DNA of 64,000 nucleotides, from NCBI RefSeq assembly GCF_016785095.1, contig NZ_JAEKJB010000009.1, positions 353,253 to 417,252 on the forward strand. Reading direction: 5' to 3'. The stretch's first letter is position 1. Every line of letters starts with the position of its first letter. Under the pieces are notes generated by a model that saw only the letters and a list, made by a program, of their open reading frames with translations, was not told the origin of the DNA and did not search any database. Source of the stretch: Alloalcanivorax marinus. Its GTDB lineage: Bacteria; Pseudomonadota; Gammaproteobacteria; Pseudomonadales; Alcanivoracaceae. This document shows positions 55,731 to 64,000 of this stretch, piece after piece. Position numbers and translations under genes: made by a program.

Positions 55731-56362
55731 GAGCCCTGGCCGGCGACCCGGGAAGCCGGCGCCGTCACCGGCTGTTCGCCGGCGGCCCGCCGGTGACGCC
55801 GCTCGCGACGGACCAGCAGGCGGTCACGCACCAGCCAGCCCGCCGCCCAGCACACCAGCCACGGATCCACCAGGTAATCCCAAAGGTTATCCGAGTGCAG
55901 CAGGTTGGCGCCGTAGGCCAACTGCGCGACCACCAGCACCAGACAGCTGGCGTAGGCGCGATACAGCCAGGCCAGCAACCCCATCAGCAACAGCACGCCA
56001 CTGAAGGCGACGTCGCCGAACCCGAGCGCATAGGGGTCCACGTAACTGGAACCCAGACTCATCGGGTAGAACCACAGCGCCAGCACCACCAACAGCACGC
56101 AAACCGCGCGCAACTGCCACACCGGCAGCCAGTAATGGCCGGTAAGACGGTGCTGAATGGCGACCAGCGCCAACAGCCCGGAAGACACGCTGAAGTGGCT
56201 CAGGTAGCTGAGCACCCAGCCGCTCAAGCCATAGGGGAACGGTAGCAAGGCCGCCACCAGCATGCCCCCGGCCAGGCCGACCCGCCAAGGCAACGGCAGC
56301 CGCGCCGCCAAGCGCAGCACCAGCGCCACCAGCACCAGGGCGCAGATCCATTCCGATATCAT
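55727..56362 (-). CDS. Multi-helix membrane protein, partner of the sialidase-like gene
   Basis: 211 residues with about seven membrane helices filling residues 1-185 and an arginine-rich tail. No catalytic motif seen. Its ATG overlaps the stop of the sialidase-like gene (ATGA), so it is translationally coupled to it and probably acts with it. Family not recognised. The repeated aromatic segments (YGLSGWVLSYLSHFSVSSG, YGANLLHSDNLWDYLVDPW) are unusual. Confidence 0.75.
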   Translation of the reverse strand: MISEWICALVLVALVLRLAARLPLPWRVGLAGGMLVAALLPFPYGLSGWVLSYLSHFSVSSGLLALVAIQHRLTGHYWLPVWQLRAVCVLLVVLALWFYPMSLGSSYVDPYALGFGDVAFSGVLLLMGLLAWLYRAYASCLVLVVAQLAYGANLLHSDNLWDYLVDPWLVCWAAGWLVRDRLLVRRERRHRRAAGEQPVTAPASRVAGQGS

Positions 56363-57633
56363 CCTTCCCCCCCACGGGCAGAGCCGGCTGGCAGCCAGGC
56401 ATGACGAATGGCGGATTTATTCCAGGTATAGAGAATGTGCACGTCGCCGTTACTGGCCTGGAGCACATAGGGATAGTCGTATTGGAACTCGCACCCCTTG
56501 GCATGACACTTGTTGTGTTCCACCCGGCGCCGAATCAACTCCGGATTCTCCGCCTCCAGGGTGTTGGCCACTTCCTCGGAGATCATTTCCAGATAGACCG
56601 GCTCCGCCACGTCGTCGGCGCGCCAGCGGTGCCGGTTGTGGAAATAGAAACGGTCGGACCAGGTTACGCCGCTGTCCCAGGTTTCGCGCATGCACAGATC
56701 GTCGCGCTCCTTAGGATTGCAGTTGGCCACCACCAGCCAGTGCCCCGGCGACAGCACCACGCCTCCCACCGCCGAGGAGGGGTTGGTCAGCCGCGAGCCG
56801 TACAGGGGCGACCAGTCCTGACCGCCATCCAGGGAGTCGCTGCGGTAAAGCATGCCCTGGTTGTCCTCGTCCTCGTTGCGCAGCAGGGCGGTGGCCTGCT
56901 TGGGACCGTCCACCAGCACCAACGGCTGGATCGCCTTGCGGCCATGGCCGATGCGCTCCTTGTCGACGATGCGGTTATCACGATCAAGCCGTAGTATCTC
57001 GCCGAACTTGCCCACCATTTCGTGGTAGACCGGCAGCCCCACGGTGCCGTCCTGGTAGTGAATCGGCGGCGTCTTCACCAGGGTGCTGATGTTCAGGAAG
57101 GGGGAGGCGATCAGTGCCTCGTCGAATTGCCAGCTGGCACCCAGGTCGTCGGATTCCAGAGCCACCAGCCGGCTCGCCGCCCAGCCGCCGAAGCTCACCG
57201 CCACCACGAACAGCCGCATGCGGCCGTCGTCGTCGAGCACCGGCACGGCATTGCCCAGCTTGCGGACATGACGCCCCCATTGGCGGCGGATCTGTTCGCG
57301 GGTGATCACCCGCTCCTCCTCGCTCCAGCGCGCCGCGCGCGGATCGAACACCGCGGAATGGATGCCCACGTCCGGCCCGCCCTCGCGCTTGCCGGCGAAC
57401 CAGAATGCCCGCAAACGGCCATCCGGCAACTCCACCATGGAGGCGGCGTGGACAAGAGGGGTCTCGGCATCGGAGGCGAAGCGCATCTGCCAGCGACCGT
57501 TCAGGTCATCGTGGCCGCGCACATAGTCGGGGCGGAAGGCGGGGGTTTCCCGGCGACCCGGGTCGGCGGGCAGCGACACCCAGAAGGCGGCGACCAGCAA
57601 TCCCCCAACGAACCAATGAATGAAACGCTTCAT
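56359..57633 (-). CDS. Sialidase-like (BNR/Asp-box) secreted or anchored protein
   Basis: 424 residues. An N-terminal hydrophobic segment (about 5-21, HWFVGGLLVAAFWVSL) acts as signal or anchor. Asp-box motifs SxDxGxxW are visible as ESDDLGASWQF and SDSLDGGQDWSPL, with a degenerate one in ETWDSGVTWSDRF; this fits a sialidase-type beta-propeller (BNR_2). LPDGRLRAFWFAGKREGGPDVGIHSAVFD (in part) and SSAVGGVVLSPGHWLVVANC are family-like. Activity on sialic acid is not shown; many such proteins act on other glycans. It is coupled to the downstream membrane protein. Confidence 0.85.
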   Translation of the reverse strand: MKRFIHWFVGGLLVAAFWVSLPADPGRRETPAFRPDYVRGHDDLNGRWQMRFASDAETPLVHAASMVELPDGRLRAFWFAGKREGGPDVGIHSAVFDPRAARWSEEERVITREQIRRQWGRHVRKLGNAVPVLDDDGRMRLFVVAVSFGGWAASRLVALESDDLGASWQFDEALIASPFLNISTLVKTPPIHYQDGTVGLPVYHEMVGKFGEILRLDRDNRIVDKERIGHGRKAIQPLVLVDGPKQATALLRNEDEDNQGMLYRSDSLDGGQDWSPLYGSRLTNPSSAVGGVVLSPGHWLVVANCNPKERDDLCMRETWDSGVTWSDRFYFHNRHRWRADDVAEPVYLEMISEEVANTLEAENPELIRRRVEHNKCHAKGCEFQYDYPYVLQASNGDVHILYTWNKSAIRHAWLPAGSARGGEG

Positions 57634-57809
57634 ACAGCACCGCGTCTCGCTGCGTATTATTTATAAAAAAGCGATGTTAACACCGCGAACCGGCGCTTGA
57701 CCCTGACCGAACCGCCCGGCGCGCCGGAAAATCGGACCAACGGCCCGGCACGGAGTTCCTTCCTTGCCTATGATGGGGGATTGGCCTCTCCCAGTTCGGA
57801 TCAGACCCT

Positions 57810-58535
57810 ATGCAAATCAGCGCTCTCCGGCTGTCCCTGCTCATGCTGTTGCCGCTCCTGACCGGCGCCGGCACTCTGACGCCGCTGGCCGAGGAACGGC
57901 AATGGCGGCTGATCAGTGATCGCCAGGGCATCCAGGTTTACCAGCCCGCGCGGGTGCCCGACTCGCGCCTGCGCGGCTTTCGCGGTGTCACCCGACTCAG
58001 GGTCACCGACGAGTACGCGCTGGTGGCGCTGCTGGAGGACTACGCGGCCTACCCGGACTGGCTGCATCTGGTGGACGGTGTTCAGGTGCTTAACCGGGAC
58101 GCGCCGGGCCCACGGCGGCTGCGCCTGACCACGCGCATGCCCTGGCCGCTCACGAACCGCGACGCAATACTGGAAAGCCACGTCAGCCAGGGCCGCGATG
58201 GTCAGCGGGGCACGGTGGTGGTGAGCCTGCTCAACCGGCCCGCCACGCTGCCCCCGGCCCCGGACTACCTGCGTGTGCCGGCCTTGAGCGGCGAGCTGCG
58301 TTTTGAACGGGTGGCGCCGGACCAGGTGGAAGTGGTCTACCAACTGCTCTTCGACCCGGGGGGCCGGATACCCGGCTGGCTCACCGAGGTGCTGCTGCGC
58401 GAGACGCCCCACTTCACCCTGGAACGGCTCAACCGGGTGGTGCGCCGCCCGCGCTACCAGGGCCACTATTATCCGGAGCTGGACCTCAATGGCCCGGGCC
58501 GTCCGTCCTCGGAAAACGTAACAAAAAACCCGTGA
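57810..58535 (+). CDS. START-domain protein, exported
   Basis: 241 residues. A signal peptide (about 1-25) is followed by a START-like lipid-binding fold with WRLISDRQGIQVYQPARVP, LVALLEDYAAYPDWLHLVDGV (in part) and TRMPWPLTNRDAILESHVSQ. The aromatic WPLTNRDA segment is typical of bacterial START proteins. It would bind a lipid or sterol-like ligand in the periplasm. Divergent from the sialidase-like gene. The START-acyltransferase neighbour pair may be functional. Confidence 0.88.
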   Translation: MQISALRLSLLMLLPLLTGAGTLTPLAEERQWRLISDRQGIQVYQPARVPDSRLRGFRGVTRLRVTDEYALVALLEDYAAYPDWLHLVDGVQVLNRDAPGPRRLRLTTRMPWPLTNRDAILESHVSQGRDGQRGTVVVSLLNRPATLPPAPDYLRVPALSGELRFERVAPDQVEVVYQLLFDPGGRIPGWLTEVLLRETPHFTLERLNRVVRRPRYQGHYYPELDLNGPGRPSSENVTKNP

Positions 58536-58611
58536 TACCTGTCATATTCGGCCATCTTCGCTAAAATCAGTGCCTGGACCAATTCGCCGCCCGGCCATGG
58601 AGACGACAGGC

Positions 58612-59352
58612 ATGGTGAACGCGCTTTTCTTCATTTACTCCTGGTTCCTGTTCGCTCCCCTGATGCTGGCGGCCACCGTCCTGTTCGGTTTGCTCTGCTT
58701 CCTGATGATGCCTTTCCTGGGCCCTCGCCGCGTGGGCCGCCTCACCGCCGTGCCCTGGTCACGGCTGGGGTTGATGCTCAGCGGCGTGCAGGTGCGCCTG
58801 CACGGCACCGAGCACCTGGATCGGGAGCAAAGCTACGTGATCGTCGCCAACCACCTCAGCCAGTACGACATCTGGGTGCTTTACGGGCACCTGGACAAGG
58901 ACTTCCGCTGGGTGATGAAACACGAGCTGCGCAAGGTGCCGGTGATCGGTTTCTGTTGCGCCCTGCTCGGCCATATCTTCATCGACCGTCGTGACTCCCG
59001 GGCCGCCATCGCCAGCCTGGAAACCGCCAAGGCAAGGCTGGTGAACGGCACCAGCATCCTGTTCTTCCCGGAGGGCACCCGCAGCCGCGATGGCGAGCTG
59101 CGACCGTTCAAGAAAGGCGCCTTCCGCATGGCCCAGGACCTGGGCCTGCCACTGCTGCCGGTAACCCTCACCGGCACCCGGGAAGTGCTGCCGCCGGACA
59201 CCCTGCGCCTGCACCCGGGCCCGGTATCGATGACGGTGCACGCGCCGGTCACCGTGGACGGCGGCGACGAGGCGGCGCTGGAAGCAGCCCTGGCCAGTTG
59301 CCGCTCGGCAATCGCCGGCGTGGCCACGGAAGGTTGCCTGGAGCTCACCTGA
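58612..59352 (+). CDS. 1-acylglycerol-3-phosphate O-acyltransferase (PlsC family)
   Basis: 246 residues from the ATG at 58612, which has GGAGACGACAGG upstream; an ATG at 58597 would add five residues. N-terminal helices (about 5-40) are followed by the acyltransferase motifs NHLSQYDIW (HX4D), VPVIGFCCALLGHIFIDRRDS and FFPEGTRSRDGELRPFKKGA. It adds an acyl chain to lysophosphatidic acid or another lysolipid at the inner membrane. The genome likely has further PlsC copies. The ATG is 76 bases after the START gene. Confidence 0.9.
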   Translation: MVNALFFIYSWFLFAPLMLAATVLFGLLCFLMMPFLGPRRVGRLTAVPWSRLGLMLSGVQVRLHGTEHLDREQSYVIVANHLSQYDIWVLYGHLDKDFRWVMKHELRKVPVIGFCCALLGHIFIDRRDSRAAIASLETAKARLVNGTSILFFPEGTRSRDGELRPFKKGAFRMAQDLGLPLLPVTLTGTREVLPPDTLRLHPGPVSMTVHAPVTVDGGDEAALEAALASCRSAIAGVATEGCLELT

Positions 59353-59474
59353 GCCCCGGACCCTGGCGTCGACGCATCCCGTCCCCCCGGCCAGCGCGCC
59401 AGCGGGGATTGGCCCGTTTGGAATAGCCGGAATCGCTACACTCCGGCCAATCCATCGCAATCGACGAGCTCGCA

Positions 59475-60308
59475 ATGAAGCAATTCAACGACAAGGTGGC
59501 CGTGGTCACCGGCGCCGGCTCCGGCATCGGCCGCGCCCTGGCCCGTCAACTGGCCGACGCCGGCGCCCGACTGGCGCTCTCCGACATCAACGAAACCGGC
59601 CTGCGGGAAACCGCCAACGAGCTGGGACTGGACGACAGCCGCCTGATCACCGAAGCCTTCGACGTGGCCGACCGGGACGCGGTCTACCGCTTCGCCGAAC
59701 GGGTCACCAGCCATTTTGGCGCCGCTCACCTGGTGATCAATAATGCCGGCGTGGCCCTGGGCGCCACCGTGGAGCGCATGACCTACGAGGATTTCGAGTG
59801 GCTCATGGGCATCAATTTCTGGGGCGTGGTGTACGGCACCAAAGCATTCCTGCCCCATTTGAAAGCGGCCGGCGAAGGGCATATCGTCAACGTCTCCAGC
59901 GTGTTCGGCCTGATCGGCGTGCCCACCCAGTCCGCTTACAACGCGGCCAAGTTCGCGGTGCGCGGTTTCACCGAGTCCCTGCGCCAGGAACTGGAACTGG
60001 AAGGTGGCAAGGTGTCTTGCACGTCGGTGCATCCCGGCGGCATCAAGACCAACATCGCCCGCAACGCACGCATGGCCAAGGGCATGGAGCACATTACCGG
60101 GGACCCGGAAAAGGCTCGCCGGGACTTCGAGAAGATGTTCCGCACCACCCCGGACGAAGCCGCCCGTACTATTCTCAAGGGCGTGCGCGGCAACAAGCGG
60201 CGCGTGCTGATCGGTTCCGACGCACGCGCCATCGACAGCATGCAGCGGCTGATGCCCACCGCCTATCAACGCATCATGGTGGCCGGCCAGAAGATGATCA
60301 AAAAGTAA
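59475..60308 (+). CDS. Short-chain dehydrogenase/reductase
   Basis: 277 residues. Rossmann fold with TGAGSGIGRALA (12-19 core), NNAGVALGATV, the catalytic serine in VNVSSVFG and YxxxK as SAYNAAK. The C-terminal part has a typical PGGIKTNIARNAR segment. It oxidises or reduces an alcohol/ketone with NAD(P). Substrate unknown; related genes in hydrocarbon-using marine bacteria are common near lipid genes. A methyltransferase gene follows after 11 bases. Confidence 0.9.
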   Translation: MKQFNDKVAVVTGAGSGIGRALARQLADAGARLALSDINETGLRETANELGLDDSRLITEAFDVADRDAVYRFAERVTSHFGAAHLVINNAGVALGATVERMTYEDFEWLMGINFWGVVYGTKAFLPHLKAAGEGHIVNVSSVFGLIGVPTQSAYNAAKFAVRGFTESLRQELELEGGKVSCTSVHPGGIKTNIARNARMAKGMEHITGDPEKARRDFEKMFRTTPDEAARTILKGVRGNKRRVLIGSDARAIDSMQRLMPTAYQRIMVAGQKMIKK

Positions 60309-60319
60309 GGACCTGCCCC

Positions 60320-60907
60320 ATGCTCCCGTTCTCCCAGGCGGCGGACAACAACAAGGACCCGATTCTGGAGGTCCTGCGCGACCACTTCACCGCCCCTGGG
60401 GAACTGCTGGAGATCGGCGCCGGCACCGGCCAGCACGCGGTCTGGCTGGCACCGCGCCTGCCCCACCTGGGCTGGACGCCATCGGAACAGCCGGACTACC
60501 TGGAGGCCCTGCTTCCCCGGCTGGCCGCCGAGCCCGCCGACAATCTGCGCCCGGCCATCGGGCTGCGGGTTCAGGACCAGGCGGCCTGGCCCGCCGGGCC
60601 CTTCGATTACGTGCTCACGGTCAACACCTTCCATATCATGAGCCGCGACCAGGTGACCTGCTGCATTGACCAGGCCTGCCGGCGGCTGGCACCGGGCGGT
60701 CGCTTCGCCGTGTATGGGCCGTTCCGCTATGGCGGCCGCCCCACCACCGACAGCAACCGCCTGTTCGACGACAGCCTGCGTGCCCGGGACCCGGCCATGG
60801 GACTGCGCGATCAGGAGTGGGTGGTGGCGCGCTTCGCCGACCATGGCCGCGCCCTGCTGGGCGATCACGCCATGCCCGCCAATAACCGGGTTTTGGTATT
60901 CGGATAA
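60320..60907 (+). CDS. DUF938 family SAM-dependent methyltransferase
   Basis: 195 residues from the ATG at 60320. The SAM site is LLEIGAGTGQHAVWLAPRLP; PSEQPDYLEAL, NTFHIMSRDQV and RLAPGGRFAVYGPFRYGG, DSNRLFDDSLRARDPAMGLRD (pieces) fit DUF938. Target unknown. The frame is open far upstream inside the SDR gene, but family homology starts here. It is in one direction with the SDR and rhlB. Confidence 0.9.
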   Translation: MLPFSQAADNNKDPILEVLRDHFTAPGELLEIGAGTGQHAVWLAPRLPHLGWTPSEQPDYLEALLPRLAAEPADNLRPAIGLRVQDQAAWPAGPFDYVLTVNTFHIMSRDQVTCCIDQACRRLAPGGRFAVYGPFRYGGRPTTDSNRLFDDSLRARDPAMGLRDQEWVVARFADHGRALLGDHAMPANNRVLVFG

Positions 60908-60922
60908 GCCCGCTTTTTATAC
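60893..60922 (+). promoter_or_regulatory. Possible rhlB promoter
   Basis: TTGGTA at 60893-60898, an 18-base spacer and TTATAC at 60917-60922. It overlaps the end of the methyltransferase gene and lies 81 bases before rhlB. A moderate match only. Confidence 0.35.
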
Positions 60923-61002
60923 ACTGTTCGGTCTGACGACGCCGCCGGTCGGCCAATCCGTGCCGCGCCGGGTCGTTTCTGGCTTCTCAACCGAGCGAAT
61001 CC

Positions 61003-62226
61003 ATGCAAAAAGAGAGCGACAACGCGTGGACCCTGGACCAGTTCCAGGTTCCCGAGAAAGAGGGGGAAACCCGGTTCCATGATTTCGATCTGGCACCGGA
61101 ACTGATGCGCGGTATCGCCGATGCCGGCTTCCAGTACTGCACGCCGATCCAGGCCAGCGTGCTGAAACACACCCTGGCCGGCGCCGACGCCATCGGCCGC
61201 GCCCAGACCGGCACCGGCAAGACCGCCGCTTTCCTGATCACCATGATCAACGACCTGCTGCGTCACCCGATCACCGTGCAACGCTTCGCCGGCGAGCCCC
61301 GCGCCCTGATCGTGGCGCCCACCCGGGAACTGGCCATGCAGATCGAGAAGGACGCCAAACAGCTCGCTCACTACACCGACCTGCAAGTCATGAGCGTAGT
61401 CGGTGGCATGAACTTCAACCGCCAGCAGGAACGTCTGCAGACCCGCCTGATCGACATTCTGGTGGCCACCCCCGGGCGCCTGCTGGATTTCGCCAAACGC
61501 CGCGACCTGTGGCTGGACCGGGTCGAATCCCTGGTGCTCGACGAAGCCGATCGCATGCTGGACATGGGCTTCATCCCGGACGTGAAACGCATCGTGCGCA
61601 TGACGCCGCAAAGCCGCTACCGGCAGACGCAGTTGTTCTCGGCCACCTTCAATGACGATGTCATGGCCCTCTCCCAGCGTTGGACCGAGGACGCCGCGGT
61701 GGTCGAAATCGAGCCCACCCAGGTGACCACCGAGACCGTGGAGCAAAAGGTCTACATCACCGCCACCGACGACAAGTTCAACCTGCTCTACAACCTGATC
61801 ACCAACGAAAACATGGACAAGGTGATCGTGTTCGCCAATCGCCGCGACATCACCCGGCGGCTCAACGACCGGCTGCACAAGAAGGGCCTGAAGGTGTCGC
61901 TGATTTCCGGGGATGTGCCGCAGAACCAGCGGCTGAAGACGCTGGAACGGTTCCGCGCCGGCGACCTGCAGGTACTGATCGCCACCGATGTGGCCGGCCG
62001 GGGCATCCATATCGAAGGCGTGTCCCACGTGATCAACTACAACCTGCCGGAGGACCCGGAGGATTACGTGCACCGTATTGGCCGTACCGGTCGGGCCGGC
62101 GCCAGCGGCGTGTCGATCAGCTTCGCCTGCGAGGACGACGCCTTCCTGCTGCCGCAGCTTGAAGAAGCCATCGGCATGAAGCTCACCTGCGAACACCCGG
62201 ACGCGGCCCTGGTCGCGGACCGCTAG
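61003..62226 (+). CDS. rhlB: ATP-dependent RNA helicase RhlB
   Basis: 407 residues. DEAD-box helicase with [19 protein letters not shown] (Q-motif region), Walker [42 protein letters not shown] and [14 protein letters not shown]. coli RhlB is 421 residues and works with RNase E in the degradosome; the typical KRPHPERKP-like C-terminal tail is absent here, and the protein ends shortly after motif VI ([10 protein letters not shown]). So a RhlB name rests on the whole domain, not the tail. Confidence 0.92.
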   Translation: MQKESDNAWTLDQFQVPEKEGETRFHDFDLAPELMRGIADAGFQYCTPIQASVLKHTLAGADAIGRAQTGTGKTAAFLITMINDLLRHPITVQRFAGEPRALIVAPTRELAMQIEKDAKQLAHYTDLQVMSVVGGMNFNRQQERLQTRLIDILVATPGRLLDFAKRRDLWLDRVESLVLDEADRMLDMGFIPDVKRIVRMTPQSRYRQTQLFSATFNDDVMALSQRWTEDAAVVEIEPTQVTTETVEQKVYITATDDKFNLLYNLITNENMDKVIVFANRRDITRRLNDRLHKKGLKVSLISGDVPQNQRLKTLERFRAGDLQVLIATDVAGRGIHIEGVSHVINYNLPEDPEDYVHRIGRTGRAGASGVSISFACEDDAFLLPQLEEAIGMKLTCEHPDAALVADR

Positions 62227-62252
62227 CACCGCCAACGACAAGGAGACCGCAC

Positions 62253-62573
62253 ATGGCCGAACGGATCAGCCCGGAACAGGGCCTGGAACGATTGCGCGAG
62301 GGCGATGCTCTGTTCGTGGACGTGCGCGACCCGGACAGCCACGGGCAGGCGCGCATTCCCGGCGCCGTGCCGCTCAATCAGGCCAACCTGGAACAATTCC
62401 TCGCCGACACCGACCGCCAGCGCCCGCTGGTGGTGTACTGCTACCACGGCCATTCCAGCCAGGGCGCCAGCGATTACCTGACCGAGCACGGCTTCTCCAG
62501 CGTGGTCAGCCTGGACGGCGGCTTCGAATACTGGCGCCAGGCCTATCCGGAGCAGGTCGACGACCAGCCCTGA
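62253..62573 (+). CDS. glpE: Thiosulfate sulfurtransferase GlpE (rhodanese)
   Basis: 106 residues with AAGGAG upstream. One rhodanese domain: catalytic Cys63 in VYCYHGHSSQGAS, with FVDVRDPDSHGQARIPGAV and SLDGGFEYWRQAYP. GlpE moves a sulfane sulfur from thiosulfate to cyanide or thioredoxin. The active loop CYHGHSS matches GlpE. It lies 26 bases after rhlB and could share its transcript. Confidence 0.93.
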   Translation: MAERISPEQGLERLREGDALFVDVRDPDSHGQARIPGAVPLNQANLEQFLADTDRQRPLVVYCYHGHSSQGASDYLTEHGFSSVVSLDGGFEYWRQAYPEQVDDQP

Positions 62574-62679
62574 CCGGGGCTGGCACCAGCGCCGCGCGCC
62601 CACGGCGGGATGGCTGCATGGCCCGCCGCCGTTGTGGCCCATCATGGTCCTCCCCCGCATGACAACAACGAGGAAGCCG

Positions 62680-63690
62680 ATGAACGCAGCCGATCTGGCC
62701 GGCGCCCTGCGCCAGGCCCACGTGGACCACGCCCGCCAACGTCTCCAGGACAAGGGCTACTGGCAAAGCCAGTTGGACAACGGCGTGAAGCGGCTCGGCA
62801 AGACGCCGGTGGGCGCCCTGGTGGATGCCGACGCCCTGGCCACGGTGGTGGACGACTGGCTGGCCCGGGTGCATACCTTGCAGGGCCTGGAACCGGTGAT
62901 GATCCAGGTGGCCGACGCGGTGCTGGACAAGGCCGCCGAGCAACCCACCACGGTCGGCGAGCTGCTGGAGGAAGACCATTTCGAAGCGATCCTGGCCCAG
63001 GCCCTGCGCCTGCGCGAGCTGCGCGAACGCGCCATCCACGCCTGCCTGAATCATCCGCTGGTCAGCGACATGGTCAGCGAGATGCTGTACACCGGCATTA
63101 AGAATTTCCTGCTTGAGGAAAACGCCCTGGCCAAGCTGCCCGGCGTAAGCAGCATGATGAAACTGGGTCGCAAGAGCGTGGGCCGGGCCATGGGCGGCCT
63201 GGAGGAAACCATCCGCGACTATCTACGCCACAACATCCGCGCCACGCTGAAGACCGGCGAGCAGTGGCTCAACCGGCAACTCACCGATGAACGCATCGCC
63301 GAGCTGGCCCGGGACGGCTACCGGCGGATCGCGCCGATGCGTCCGGCGGATCTGATCCAGCGCTTGCCCGATGGCGTGGTCGCCGACAGCGTGCCCCATG
63401 TGGCGGTGATCGTCGATCAGGGCGCGCGCCTGGAATACAGCCGCGCCCTGGTGAACGCCGGCATCCATGCCGCCGTGACGGCGCTGCTGGACAAGGACCT
63501 GCCGGCGCTGCTCAAGGCCATGGGCACCACGCCCAAACAGCGCGGCAAGGCCCTGGCGCCGGCTCTGGCCGCCGGCGCCAAGGTGCTCGACGAGCGCGAC
63601 CTGCTGGCTGGCGCCATCGACGACGCGGTGGGCGACTTCTACACCAGCGACGCCTGCCTCGACATCCTCAAAAACGCCCTGGGGGAGTAA
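62680..63690 (+). CDS. Conserved protein of unknown function
   Basis: 336 residues from the ATG at 62680 (MNAADLAGALRQAHVDHARQ). Mostly helical, no signal peptide or clear membrane helix. The middle segment HPLVSDMVSEMLYTGIKNFL and a lysine-rich SMMKLGRKSVGRAMGGLEE are notable, as is the pattern EETIRDYLRHNIRATLKTGE. I do not recognise the family. It is the last complete gene, before the inverted repeat and transposase remnant. Confidence 0.8.
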   Translation: MNAADLAGALRQAHVDHARQRLQDKGYWQSQLDNGVKRLGKTPVGALVDADALATVVDDWLARVHTLQGLEPVMIQVADAVLDKAAEQPTTVGELLEEDHFEAILAQALRLRELRERAIHACLNHPLVSDMVSEMLYTGIKNFLLEENALAKLPGVSSMMKLGRKSVGRAMGGLEETIRDYLRHNIRATLKTGEQWLNRQLTDERIAELARDGYRRIAPMRPADLIQRLPDGVVADSVPHVAVIVDQGARLEYSRALVNAGIHAAVTALLDKDLPALLKAMGTTPKQRGKALAPALAAGAKVLDERDLLAGAIDDAVGDFYTSDACLDILKNALGE

Positions 63691-63721
63691 TCGGCACCCC
63701 ACCGGAGGCTCCATCGGGGAC

Positions 63722-63830
63722 GCGGCTCAGCGTGGTCCCCTTTCCGGGAACGCCGTGAACCCGTCCCTGGGGGCTCCCGGTTTGACATCCTGTCAAACAG
63801 GGTCCCGGAAAGGGGACCACGCCGAGCCGC
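63722..63830. repeat. 28-bp inverted repeat with inner palindrome
   Basis: Arms 63722-63749 and 63803-63830 are complementary at 27 of 28 positions. The 53-base centre includes a perfect TTTGACA-TCC-TGTCAAA palindrome (63781-63797). It lies between the unknown gene and the IS110-family transposase end, and could be a target hairpin, part of the insertion sequence or a separate repeat. Confidence 0.85.
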
Positions 63831-63907
63831 TTCGAGGCAGGCCGCGACGGTGGGCGCCGTAGAGGGCGGGGGAAGGCAGCGGTAGATACCGTCTCTCCTA
63901 TCCGGAC

Positions 63908-64000
63908 TCAACCCCCGAGGGGTTGGGTCTGGAATGGGGTTTGTCGATTCAGTACGCCGAAGGCGATGTGCACCAGTTTGCGCATGGCGGCGCCGAGGGC
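63908..64000 (-). mobile_element. IS110-family transposase, C-terminal end (cut by window edge)
   Basis: On the minus strand, reading into the window from 64000, an open frame encodes ALGAAMRKLVHIAFGVLN followed by RQTPFQTQPLGG and a TGA at 63910-63908. The MRKLVHIAFGVL segment is the typical end of IS110/IS1111 transposases. Only 30 codons are visible, so completeness cannot be judged. The stop lies in a small AACCCC/GGGGTT hairpin. Confidence 0.8.

Overview
The window is a GC-rich, tightly packed chromosomal segment of a gammaproteobacterium. Gene content and order fit the Oceanospirillales/Pseudomonadales, and an Alcanivorax-like organism is the best guess. That guess is inferred from the ndk-rlmN-pilF-rodZ-ispG-hisS-yfgM-bamB-der cluster, a Pseudomonas-type cox cluster and a full SUF operon; no 16S rRNA or species marker is present.

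Layout. (1) 1-10185, minus strand: an edge-truncated TonB-dependent receptor, then the conserved cluster der, bamB, yfgM, hisS, ispG, rodZ, pilF, rlmN, ndk. (2) 10186-19084: iron-sulfur cluster assembly. sufBCDS-sufA-sufT-sufE run on the plus strand. Opposite them, iscR-iscS are followed in the same direction by an H-NOX (haem nitric-oxide/oxygen binding) gene. Matching IscR type-1-like palindromes lie before both sufB and iscR, and a Fur-box palindrome lies just beyond the iscR one. (3) 19172-19789: an elongator tRNA-Met with its promoter, then a tandem array (~135-bp period) that repeats the tRNA 3' end and an intrinsic terminator, then a pair of REP-like palindromes. (4) 19790-24412: TPM-domain proteins, LemA, a GIY-YIG protein, small membrane and secreted proteins, a periplasmic glutathione-peroxidase-like protein and a dienelactone hydrolase. 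(5) 24553-32557: a guanidine-use operon with a sigma-54 promoter, a guanidine-I (ykkC) riboswitch, an ABC transporter, two DUF1989 proteins (carboxyguanidine deiminase subunits) and a biotin-dependent carboxylase of the type usually labelled urea carboxylase. (6) 32535-40768: glycine-betaine-type binding protein, murI, two small zinc-binding proteins, rapA, two hydrolases, two small secreted proteins, DUF1820. (7) 41174-49528: aa3-type cytochrome c oxidase and its assembly and haem A genes. (8) 49615-63690: LemA plus an M48 peptidase, a small gene behind a perfect CRP-type site, a GNAT-like protein, a membrane protein fused to a cold-shock domain, an SSS symporter, a sialidase-like protein with a membrane partner, a START protein, PlsC-type acyltransferase, SDR, methyltransferase, rhlB, glpE and an unknown protein. 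(9) 63691-64000: a 28-bp inverted repeat and the C-terminus of an IS110-family transposase running off the end.

How the parts work together. The Fe-S block looks like one regulon: IscR (a cluster sensor) probably represses both the SUF machinery and its own operon, and that operon ends in a putative NO sensor. The guanidine block is under two apparent controls, nitrogen status through sigma-54 and ligand through the riboswitch. Several intergenic gaps carry REP-like or cacgc/gcgtg-rich inverted repeats typical of a genome with many short mobile-derived palindromes.
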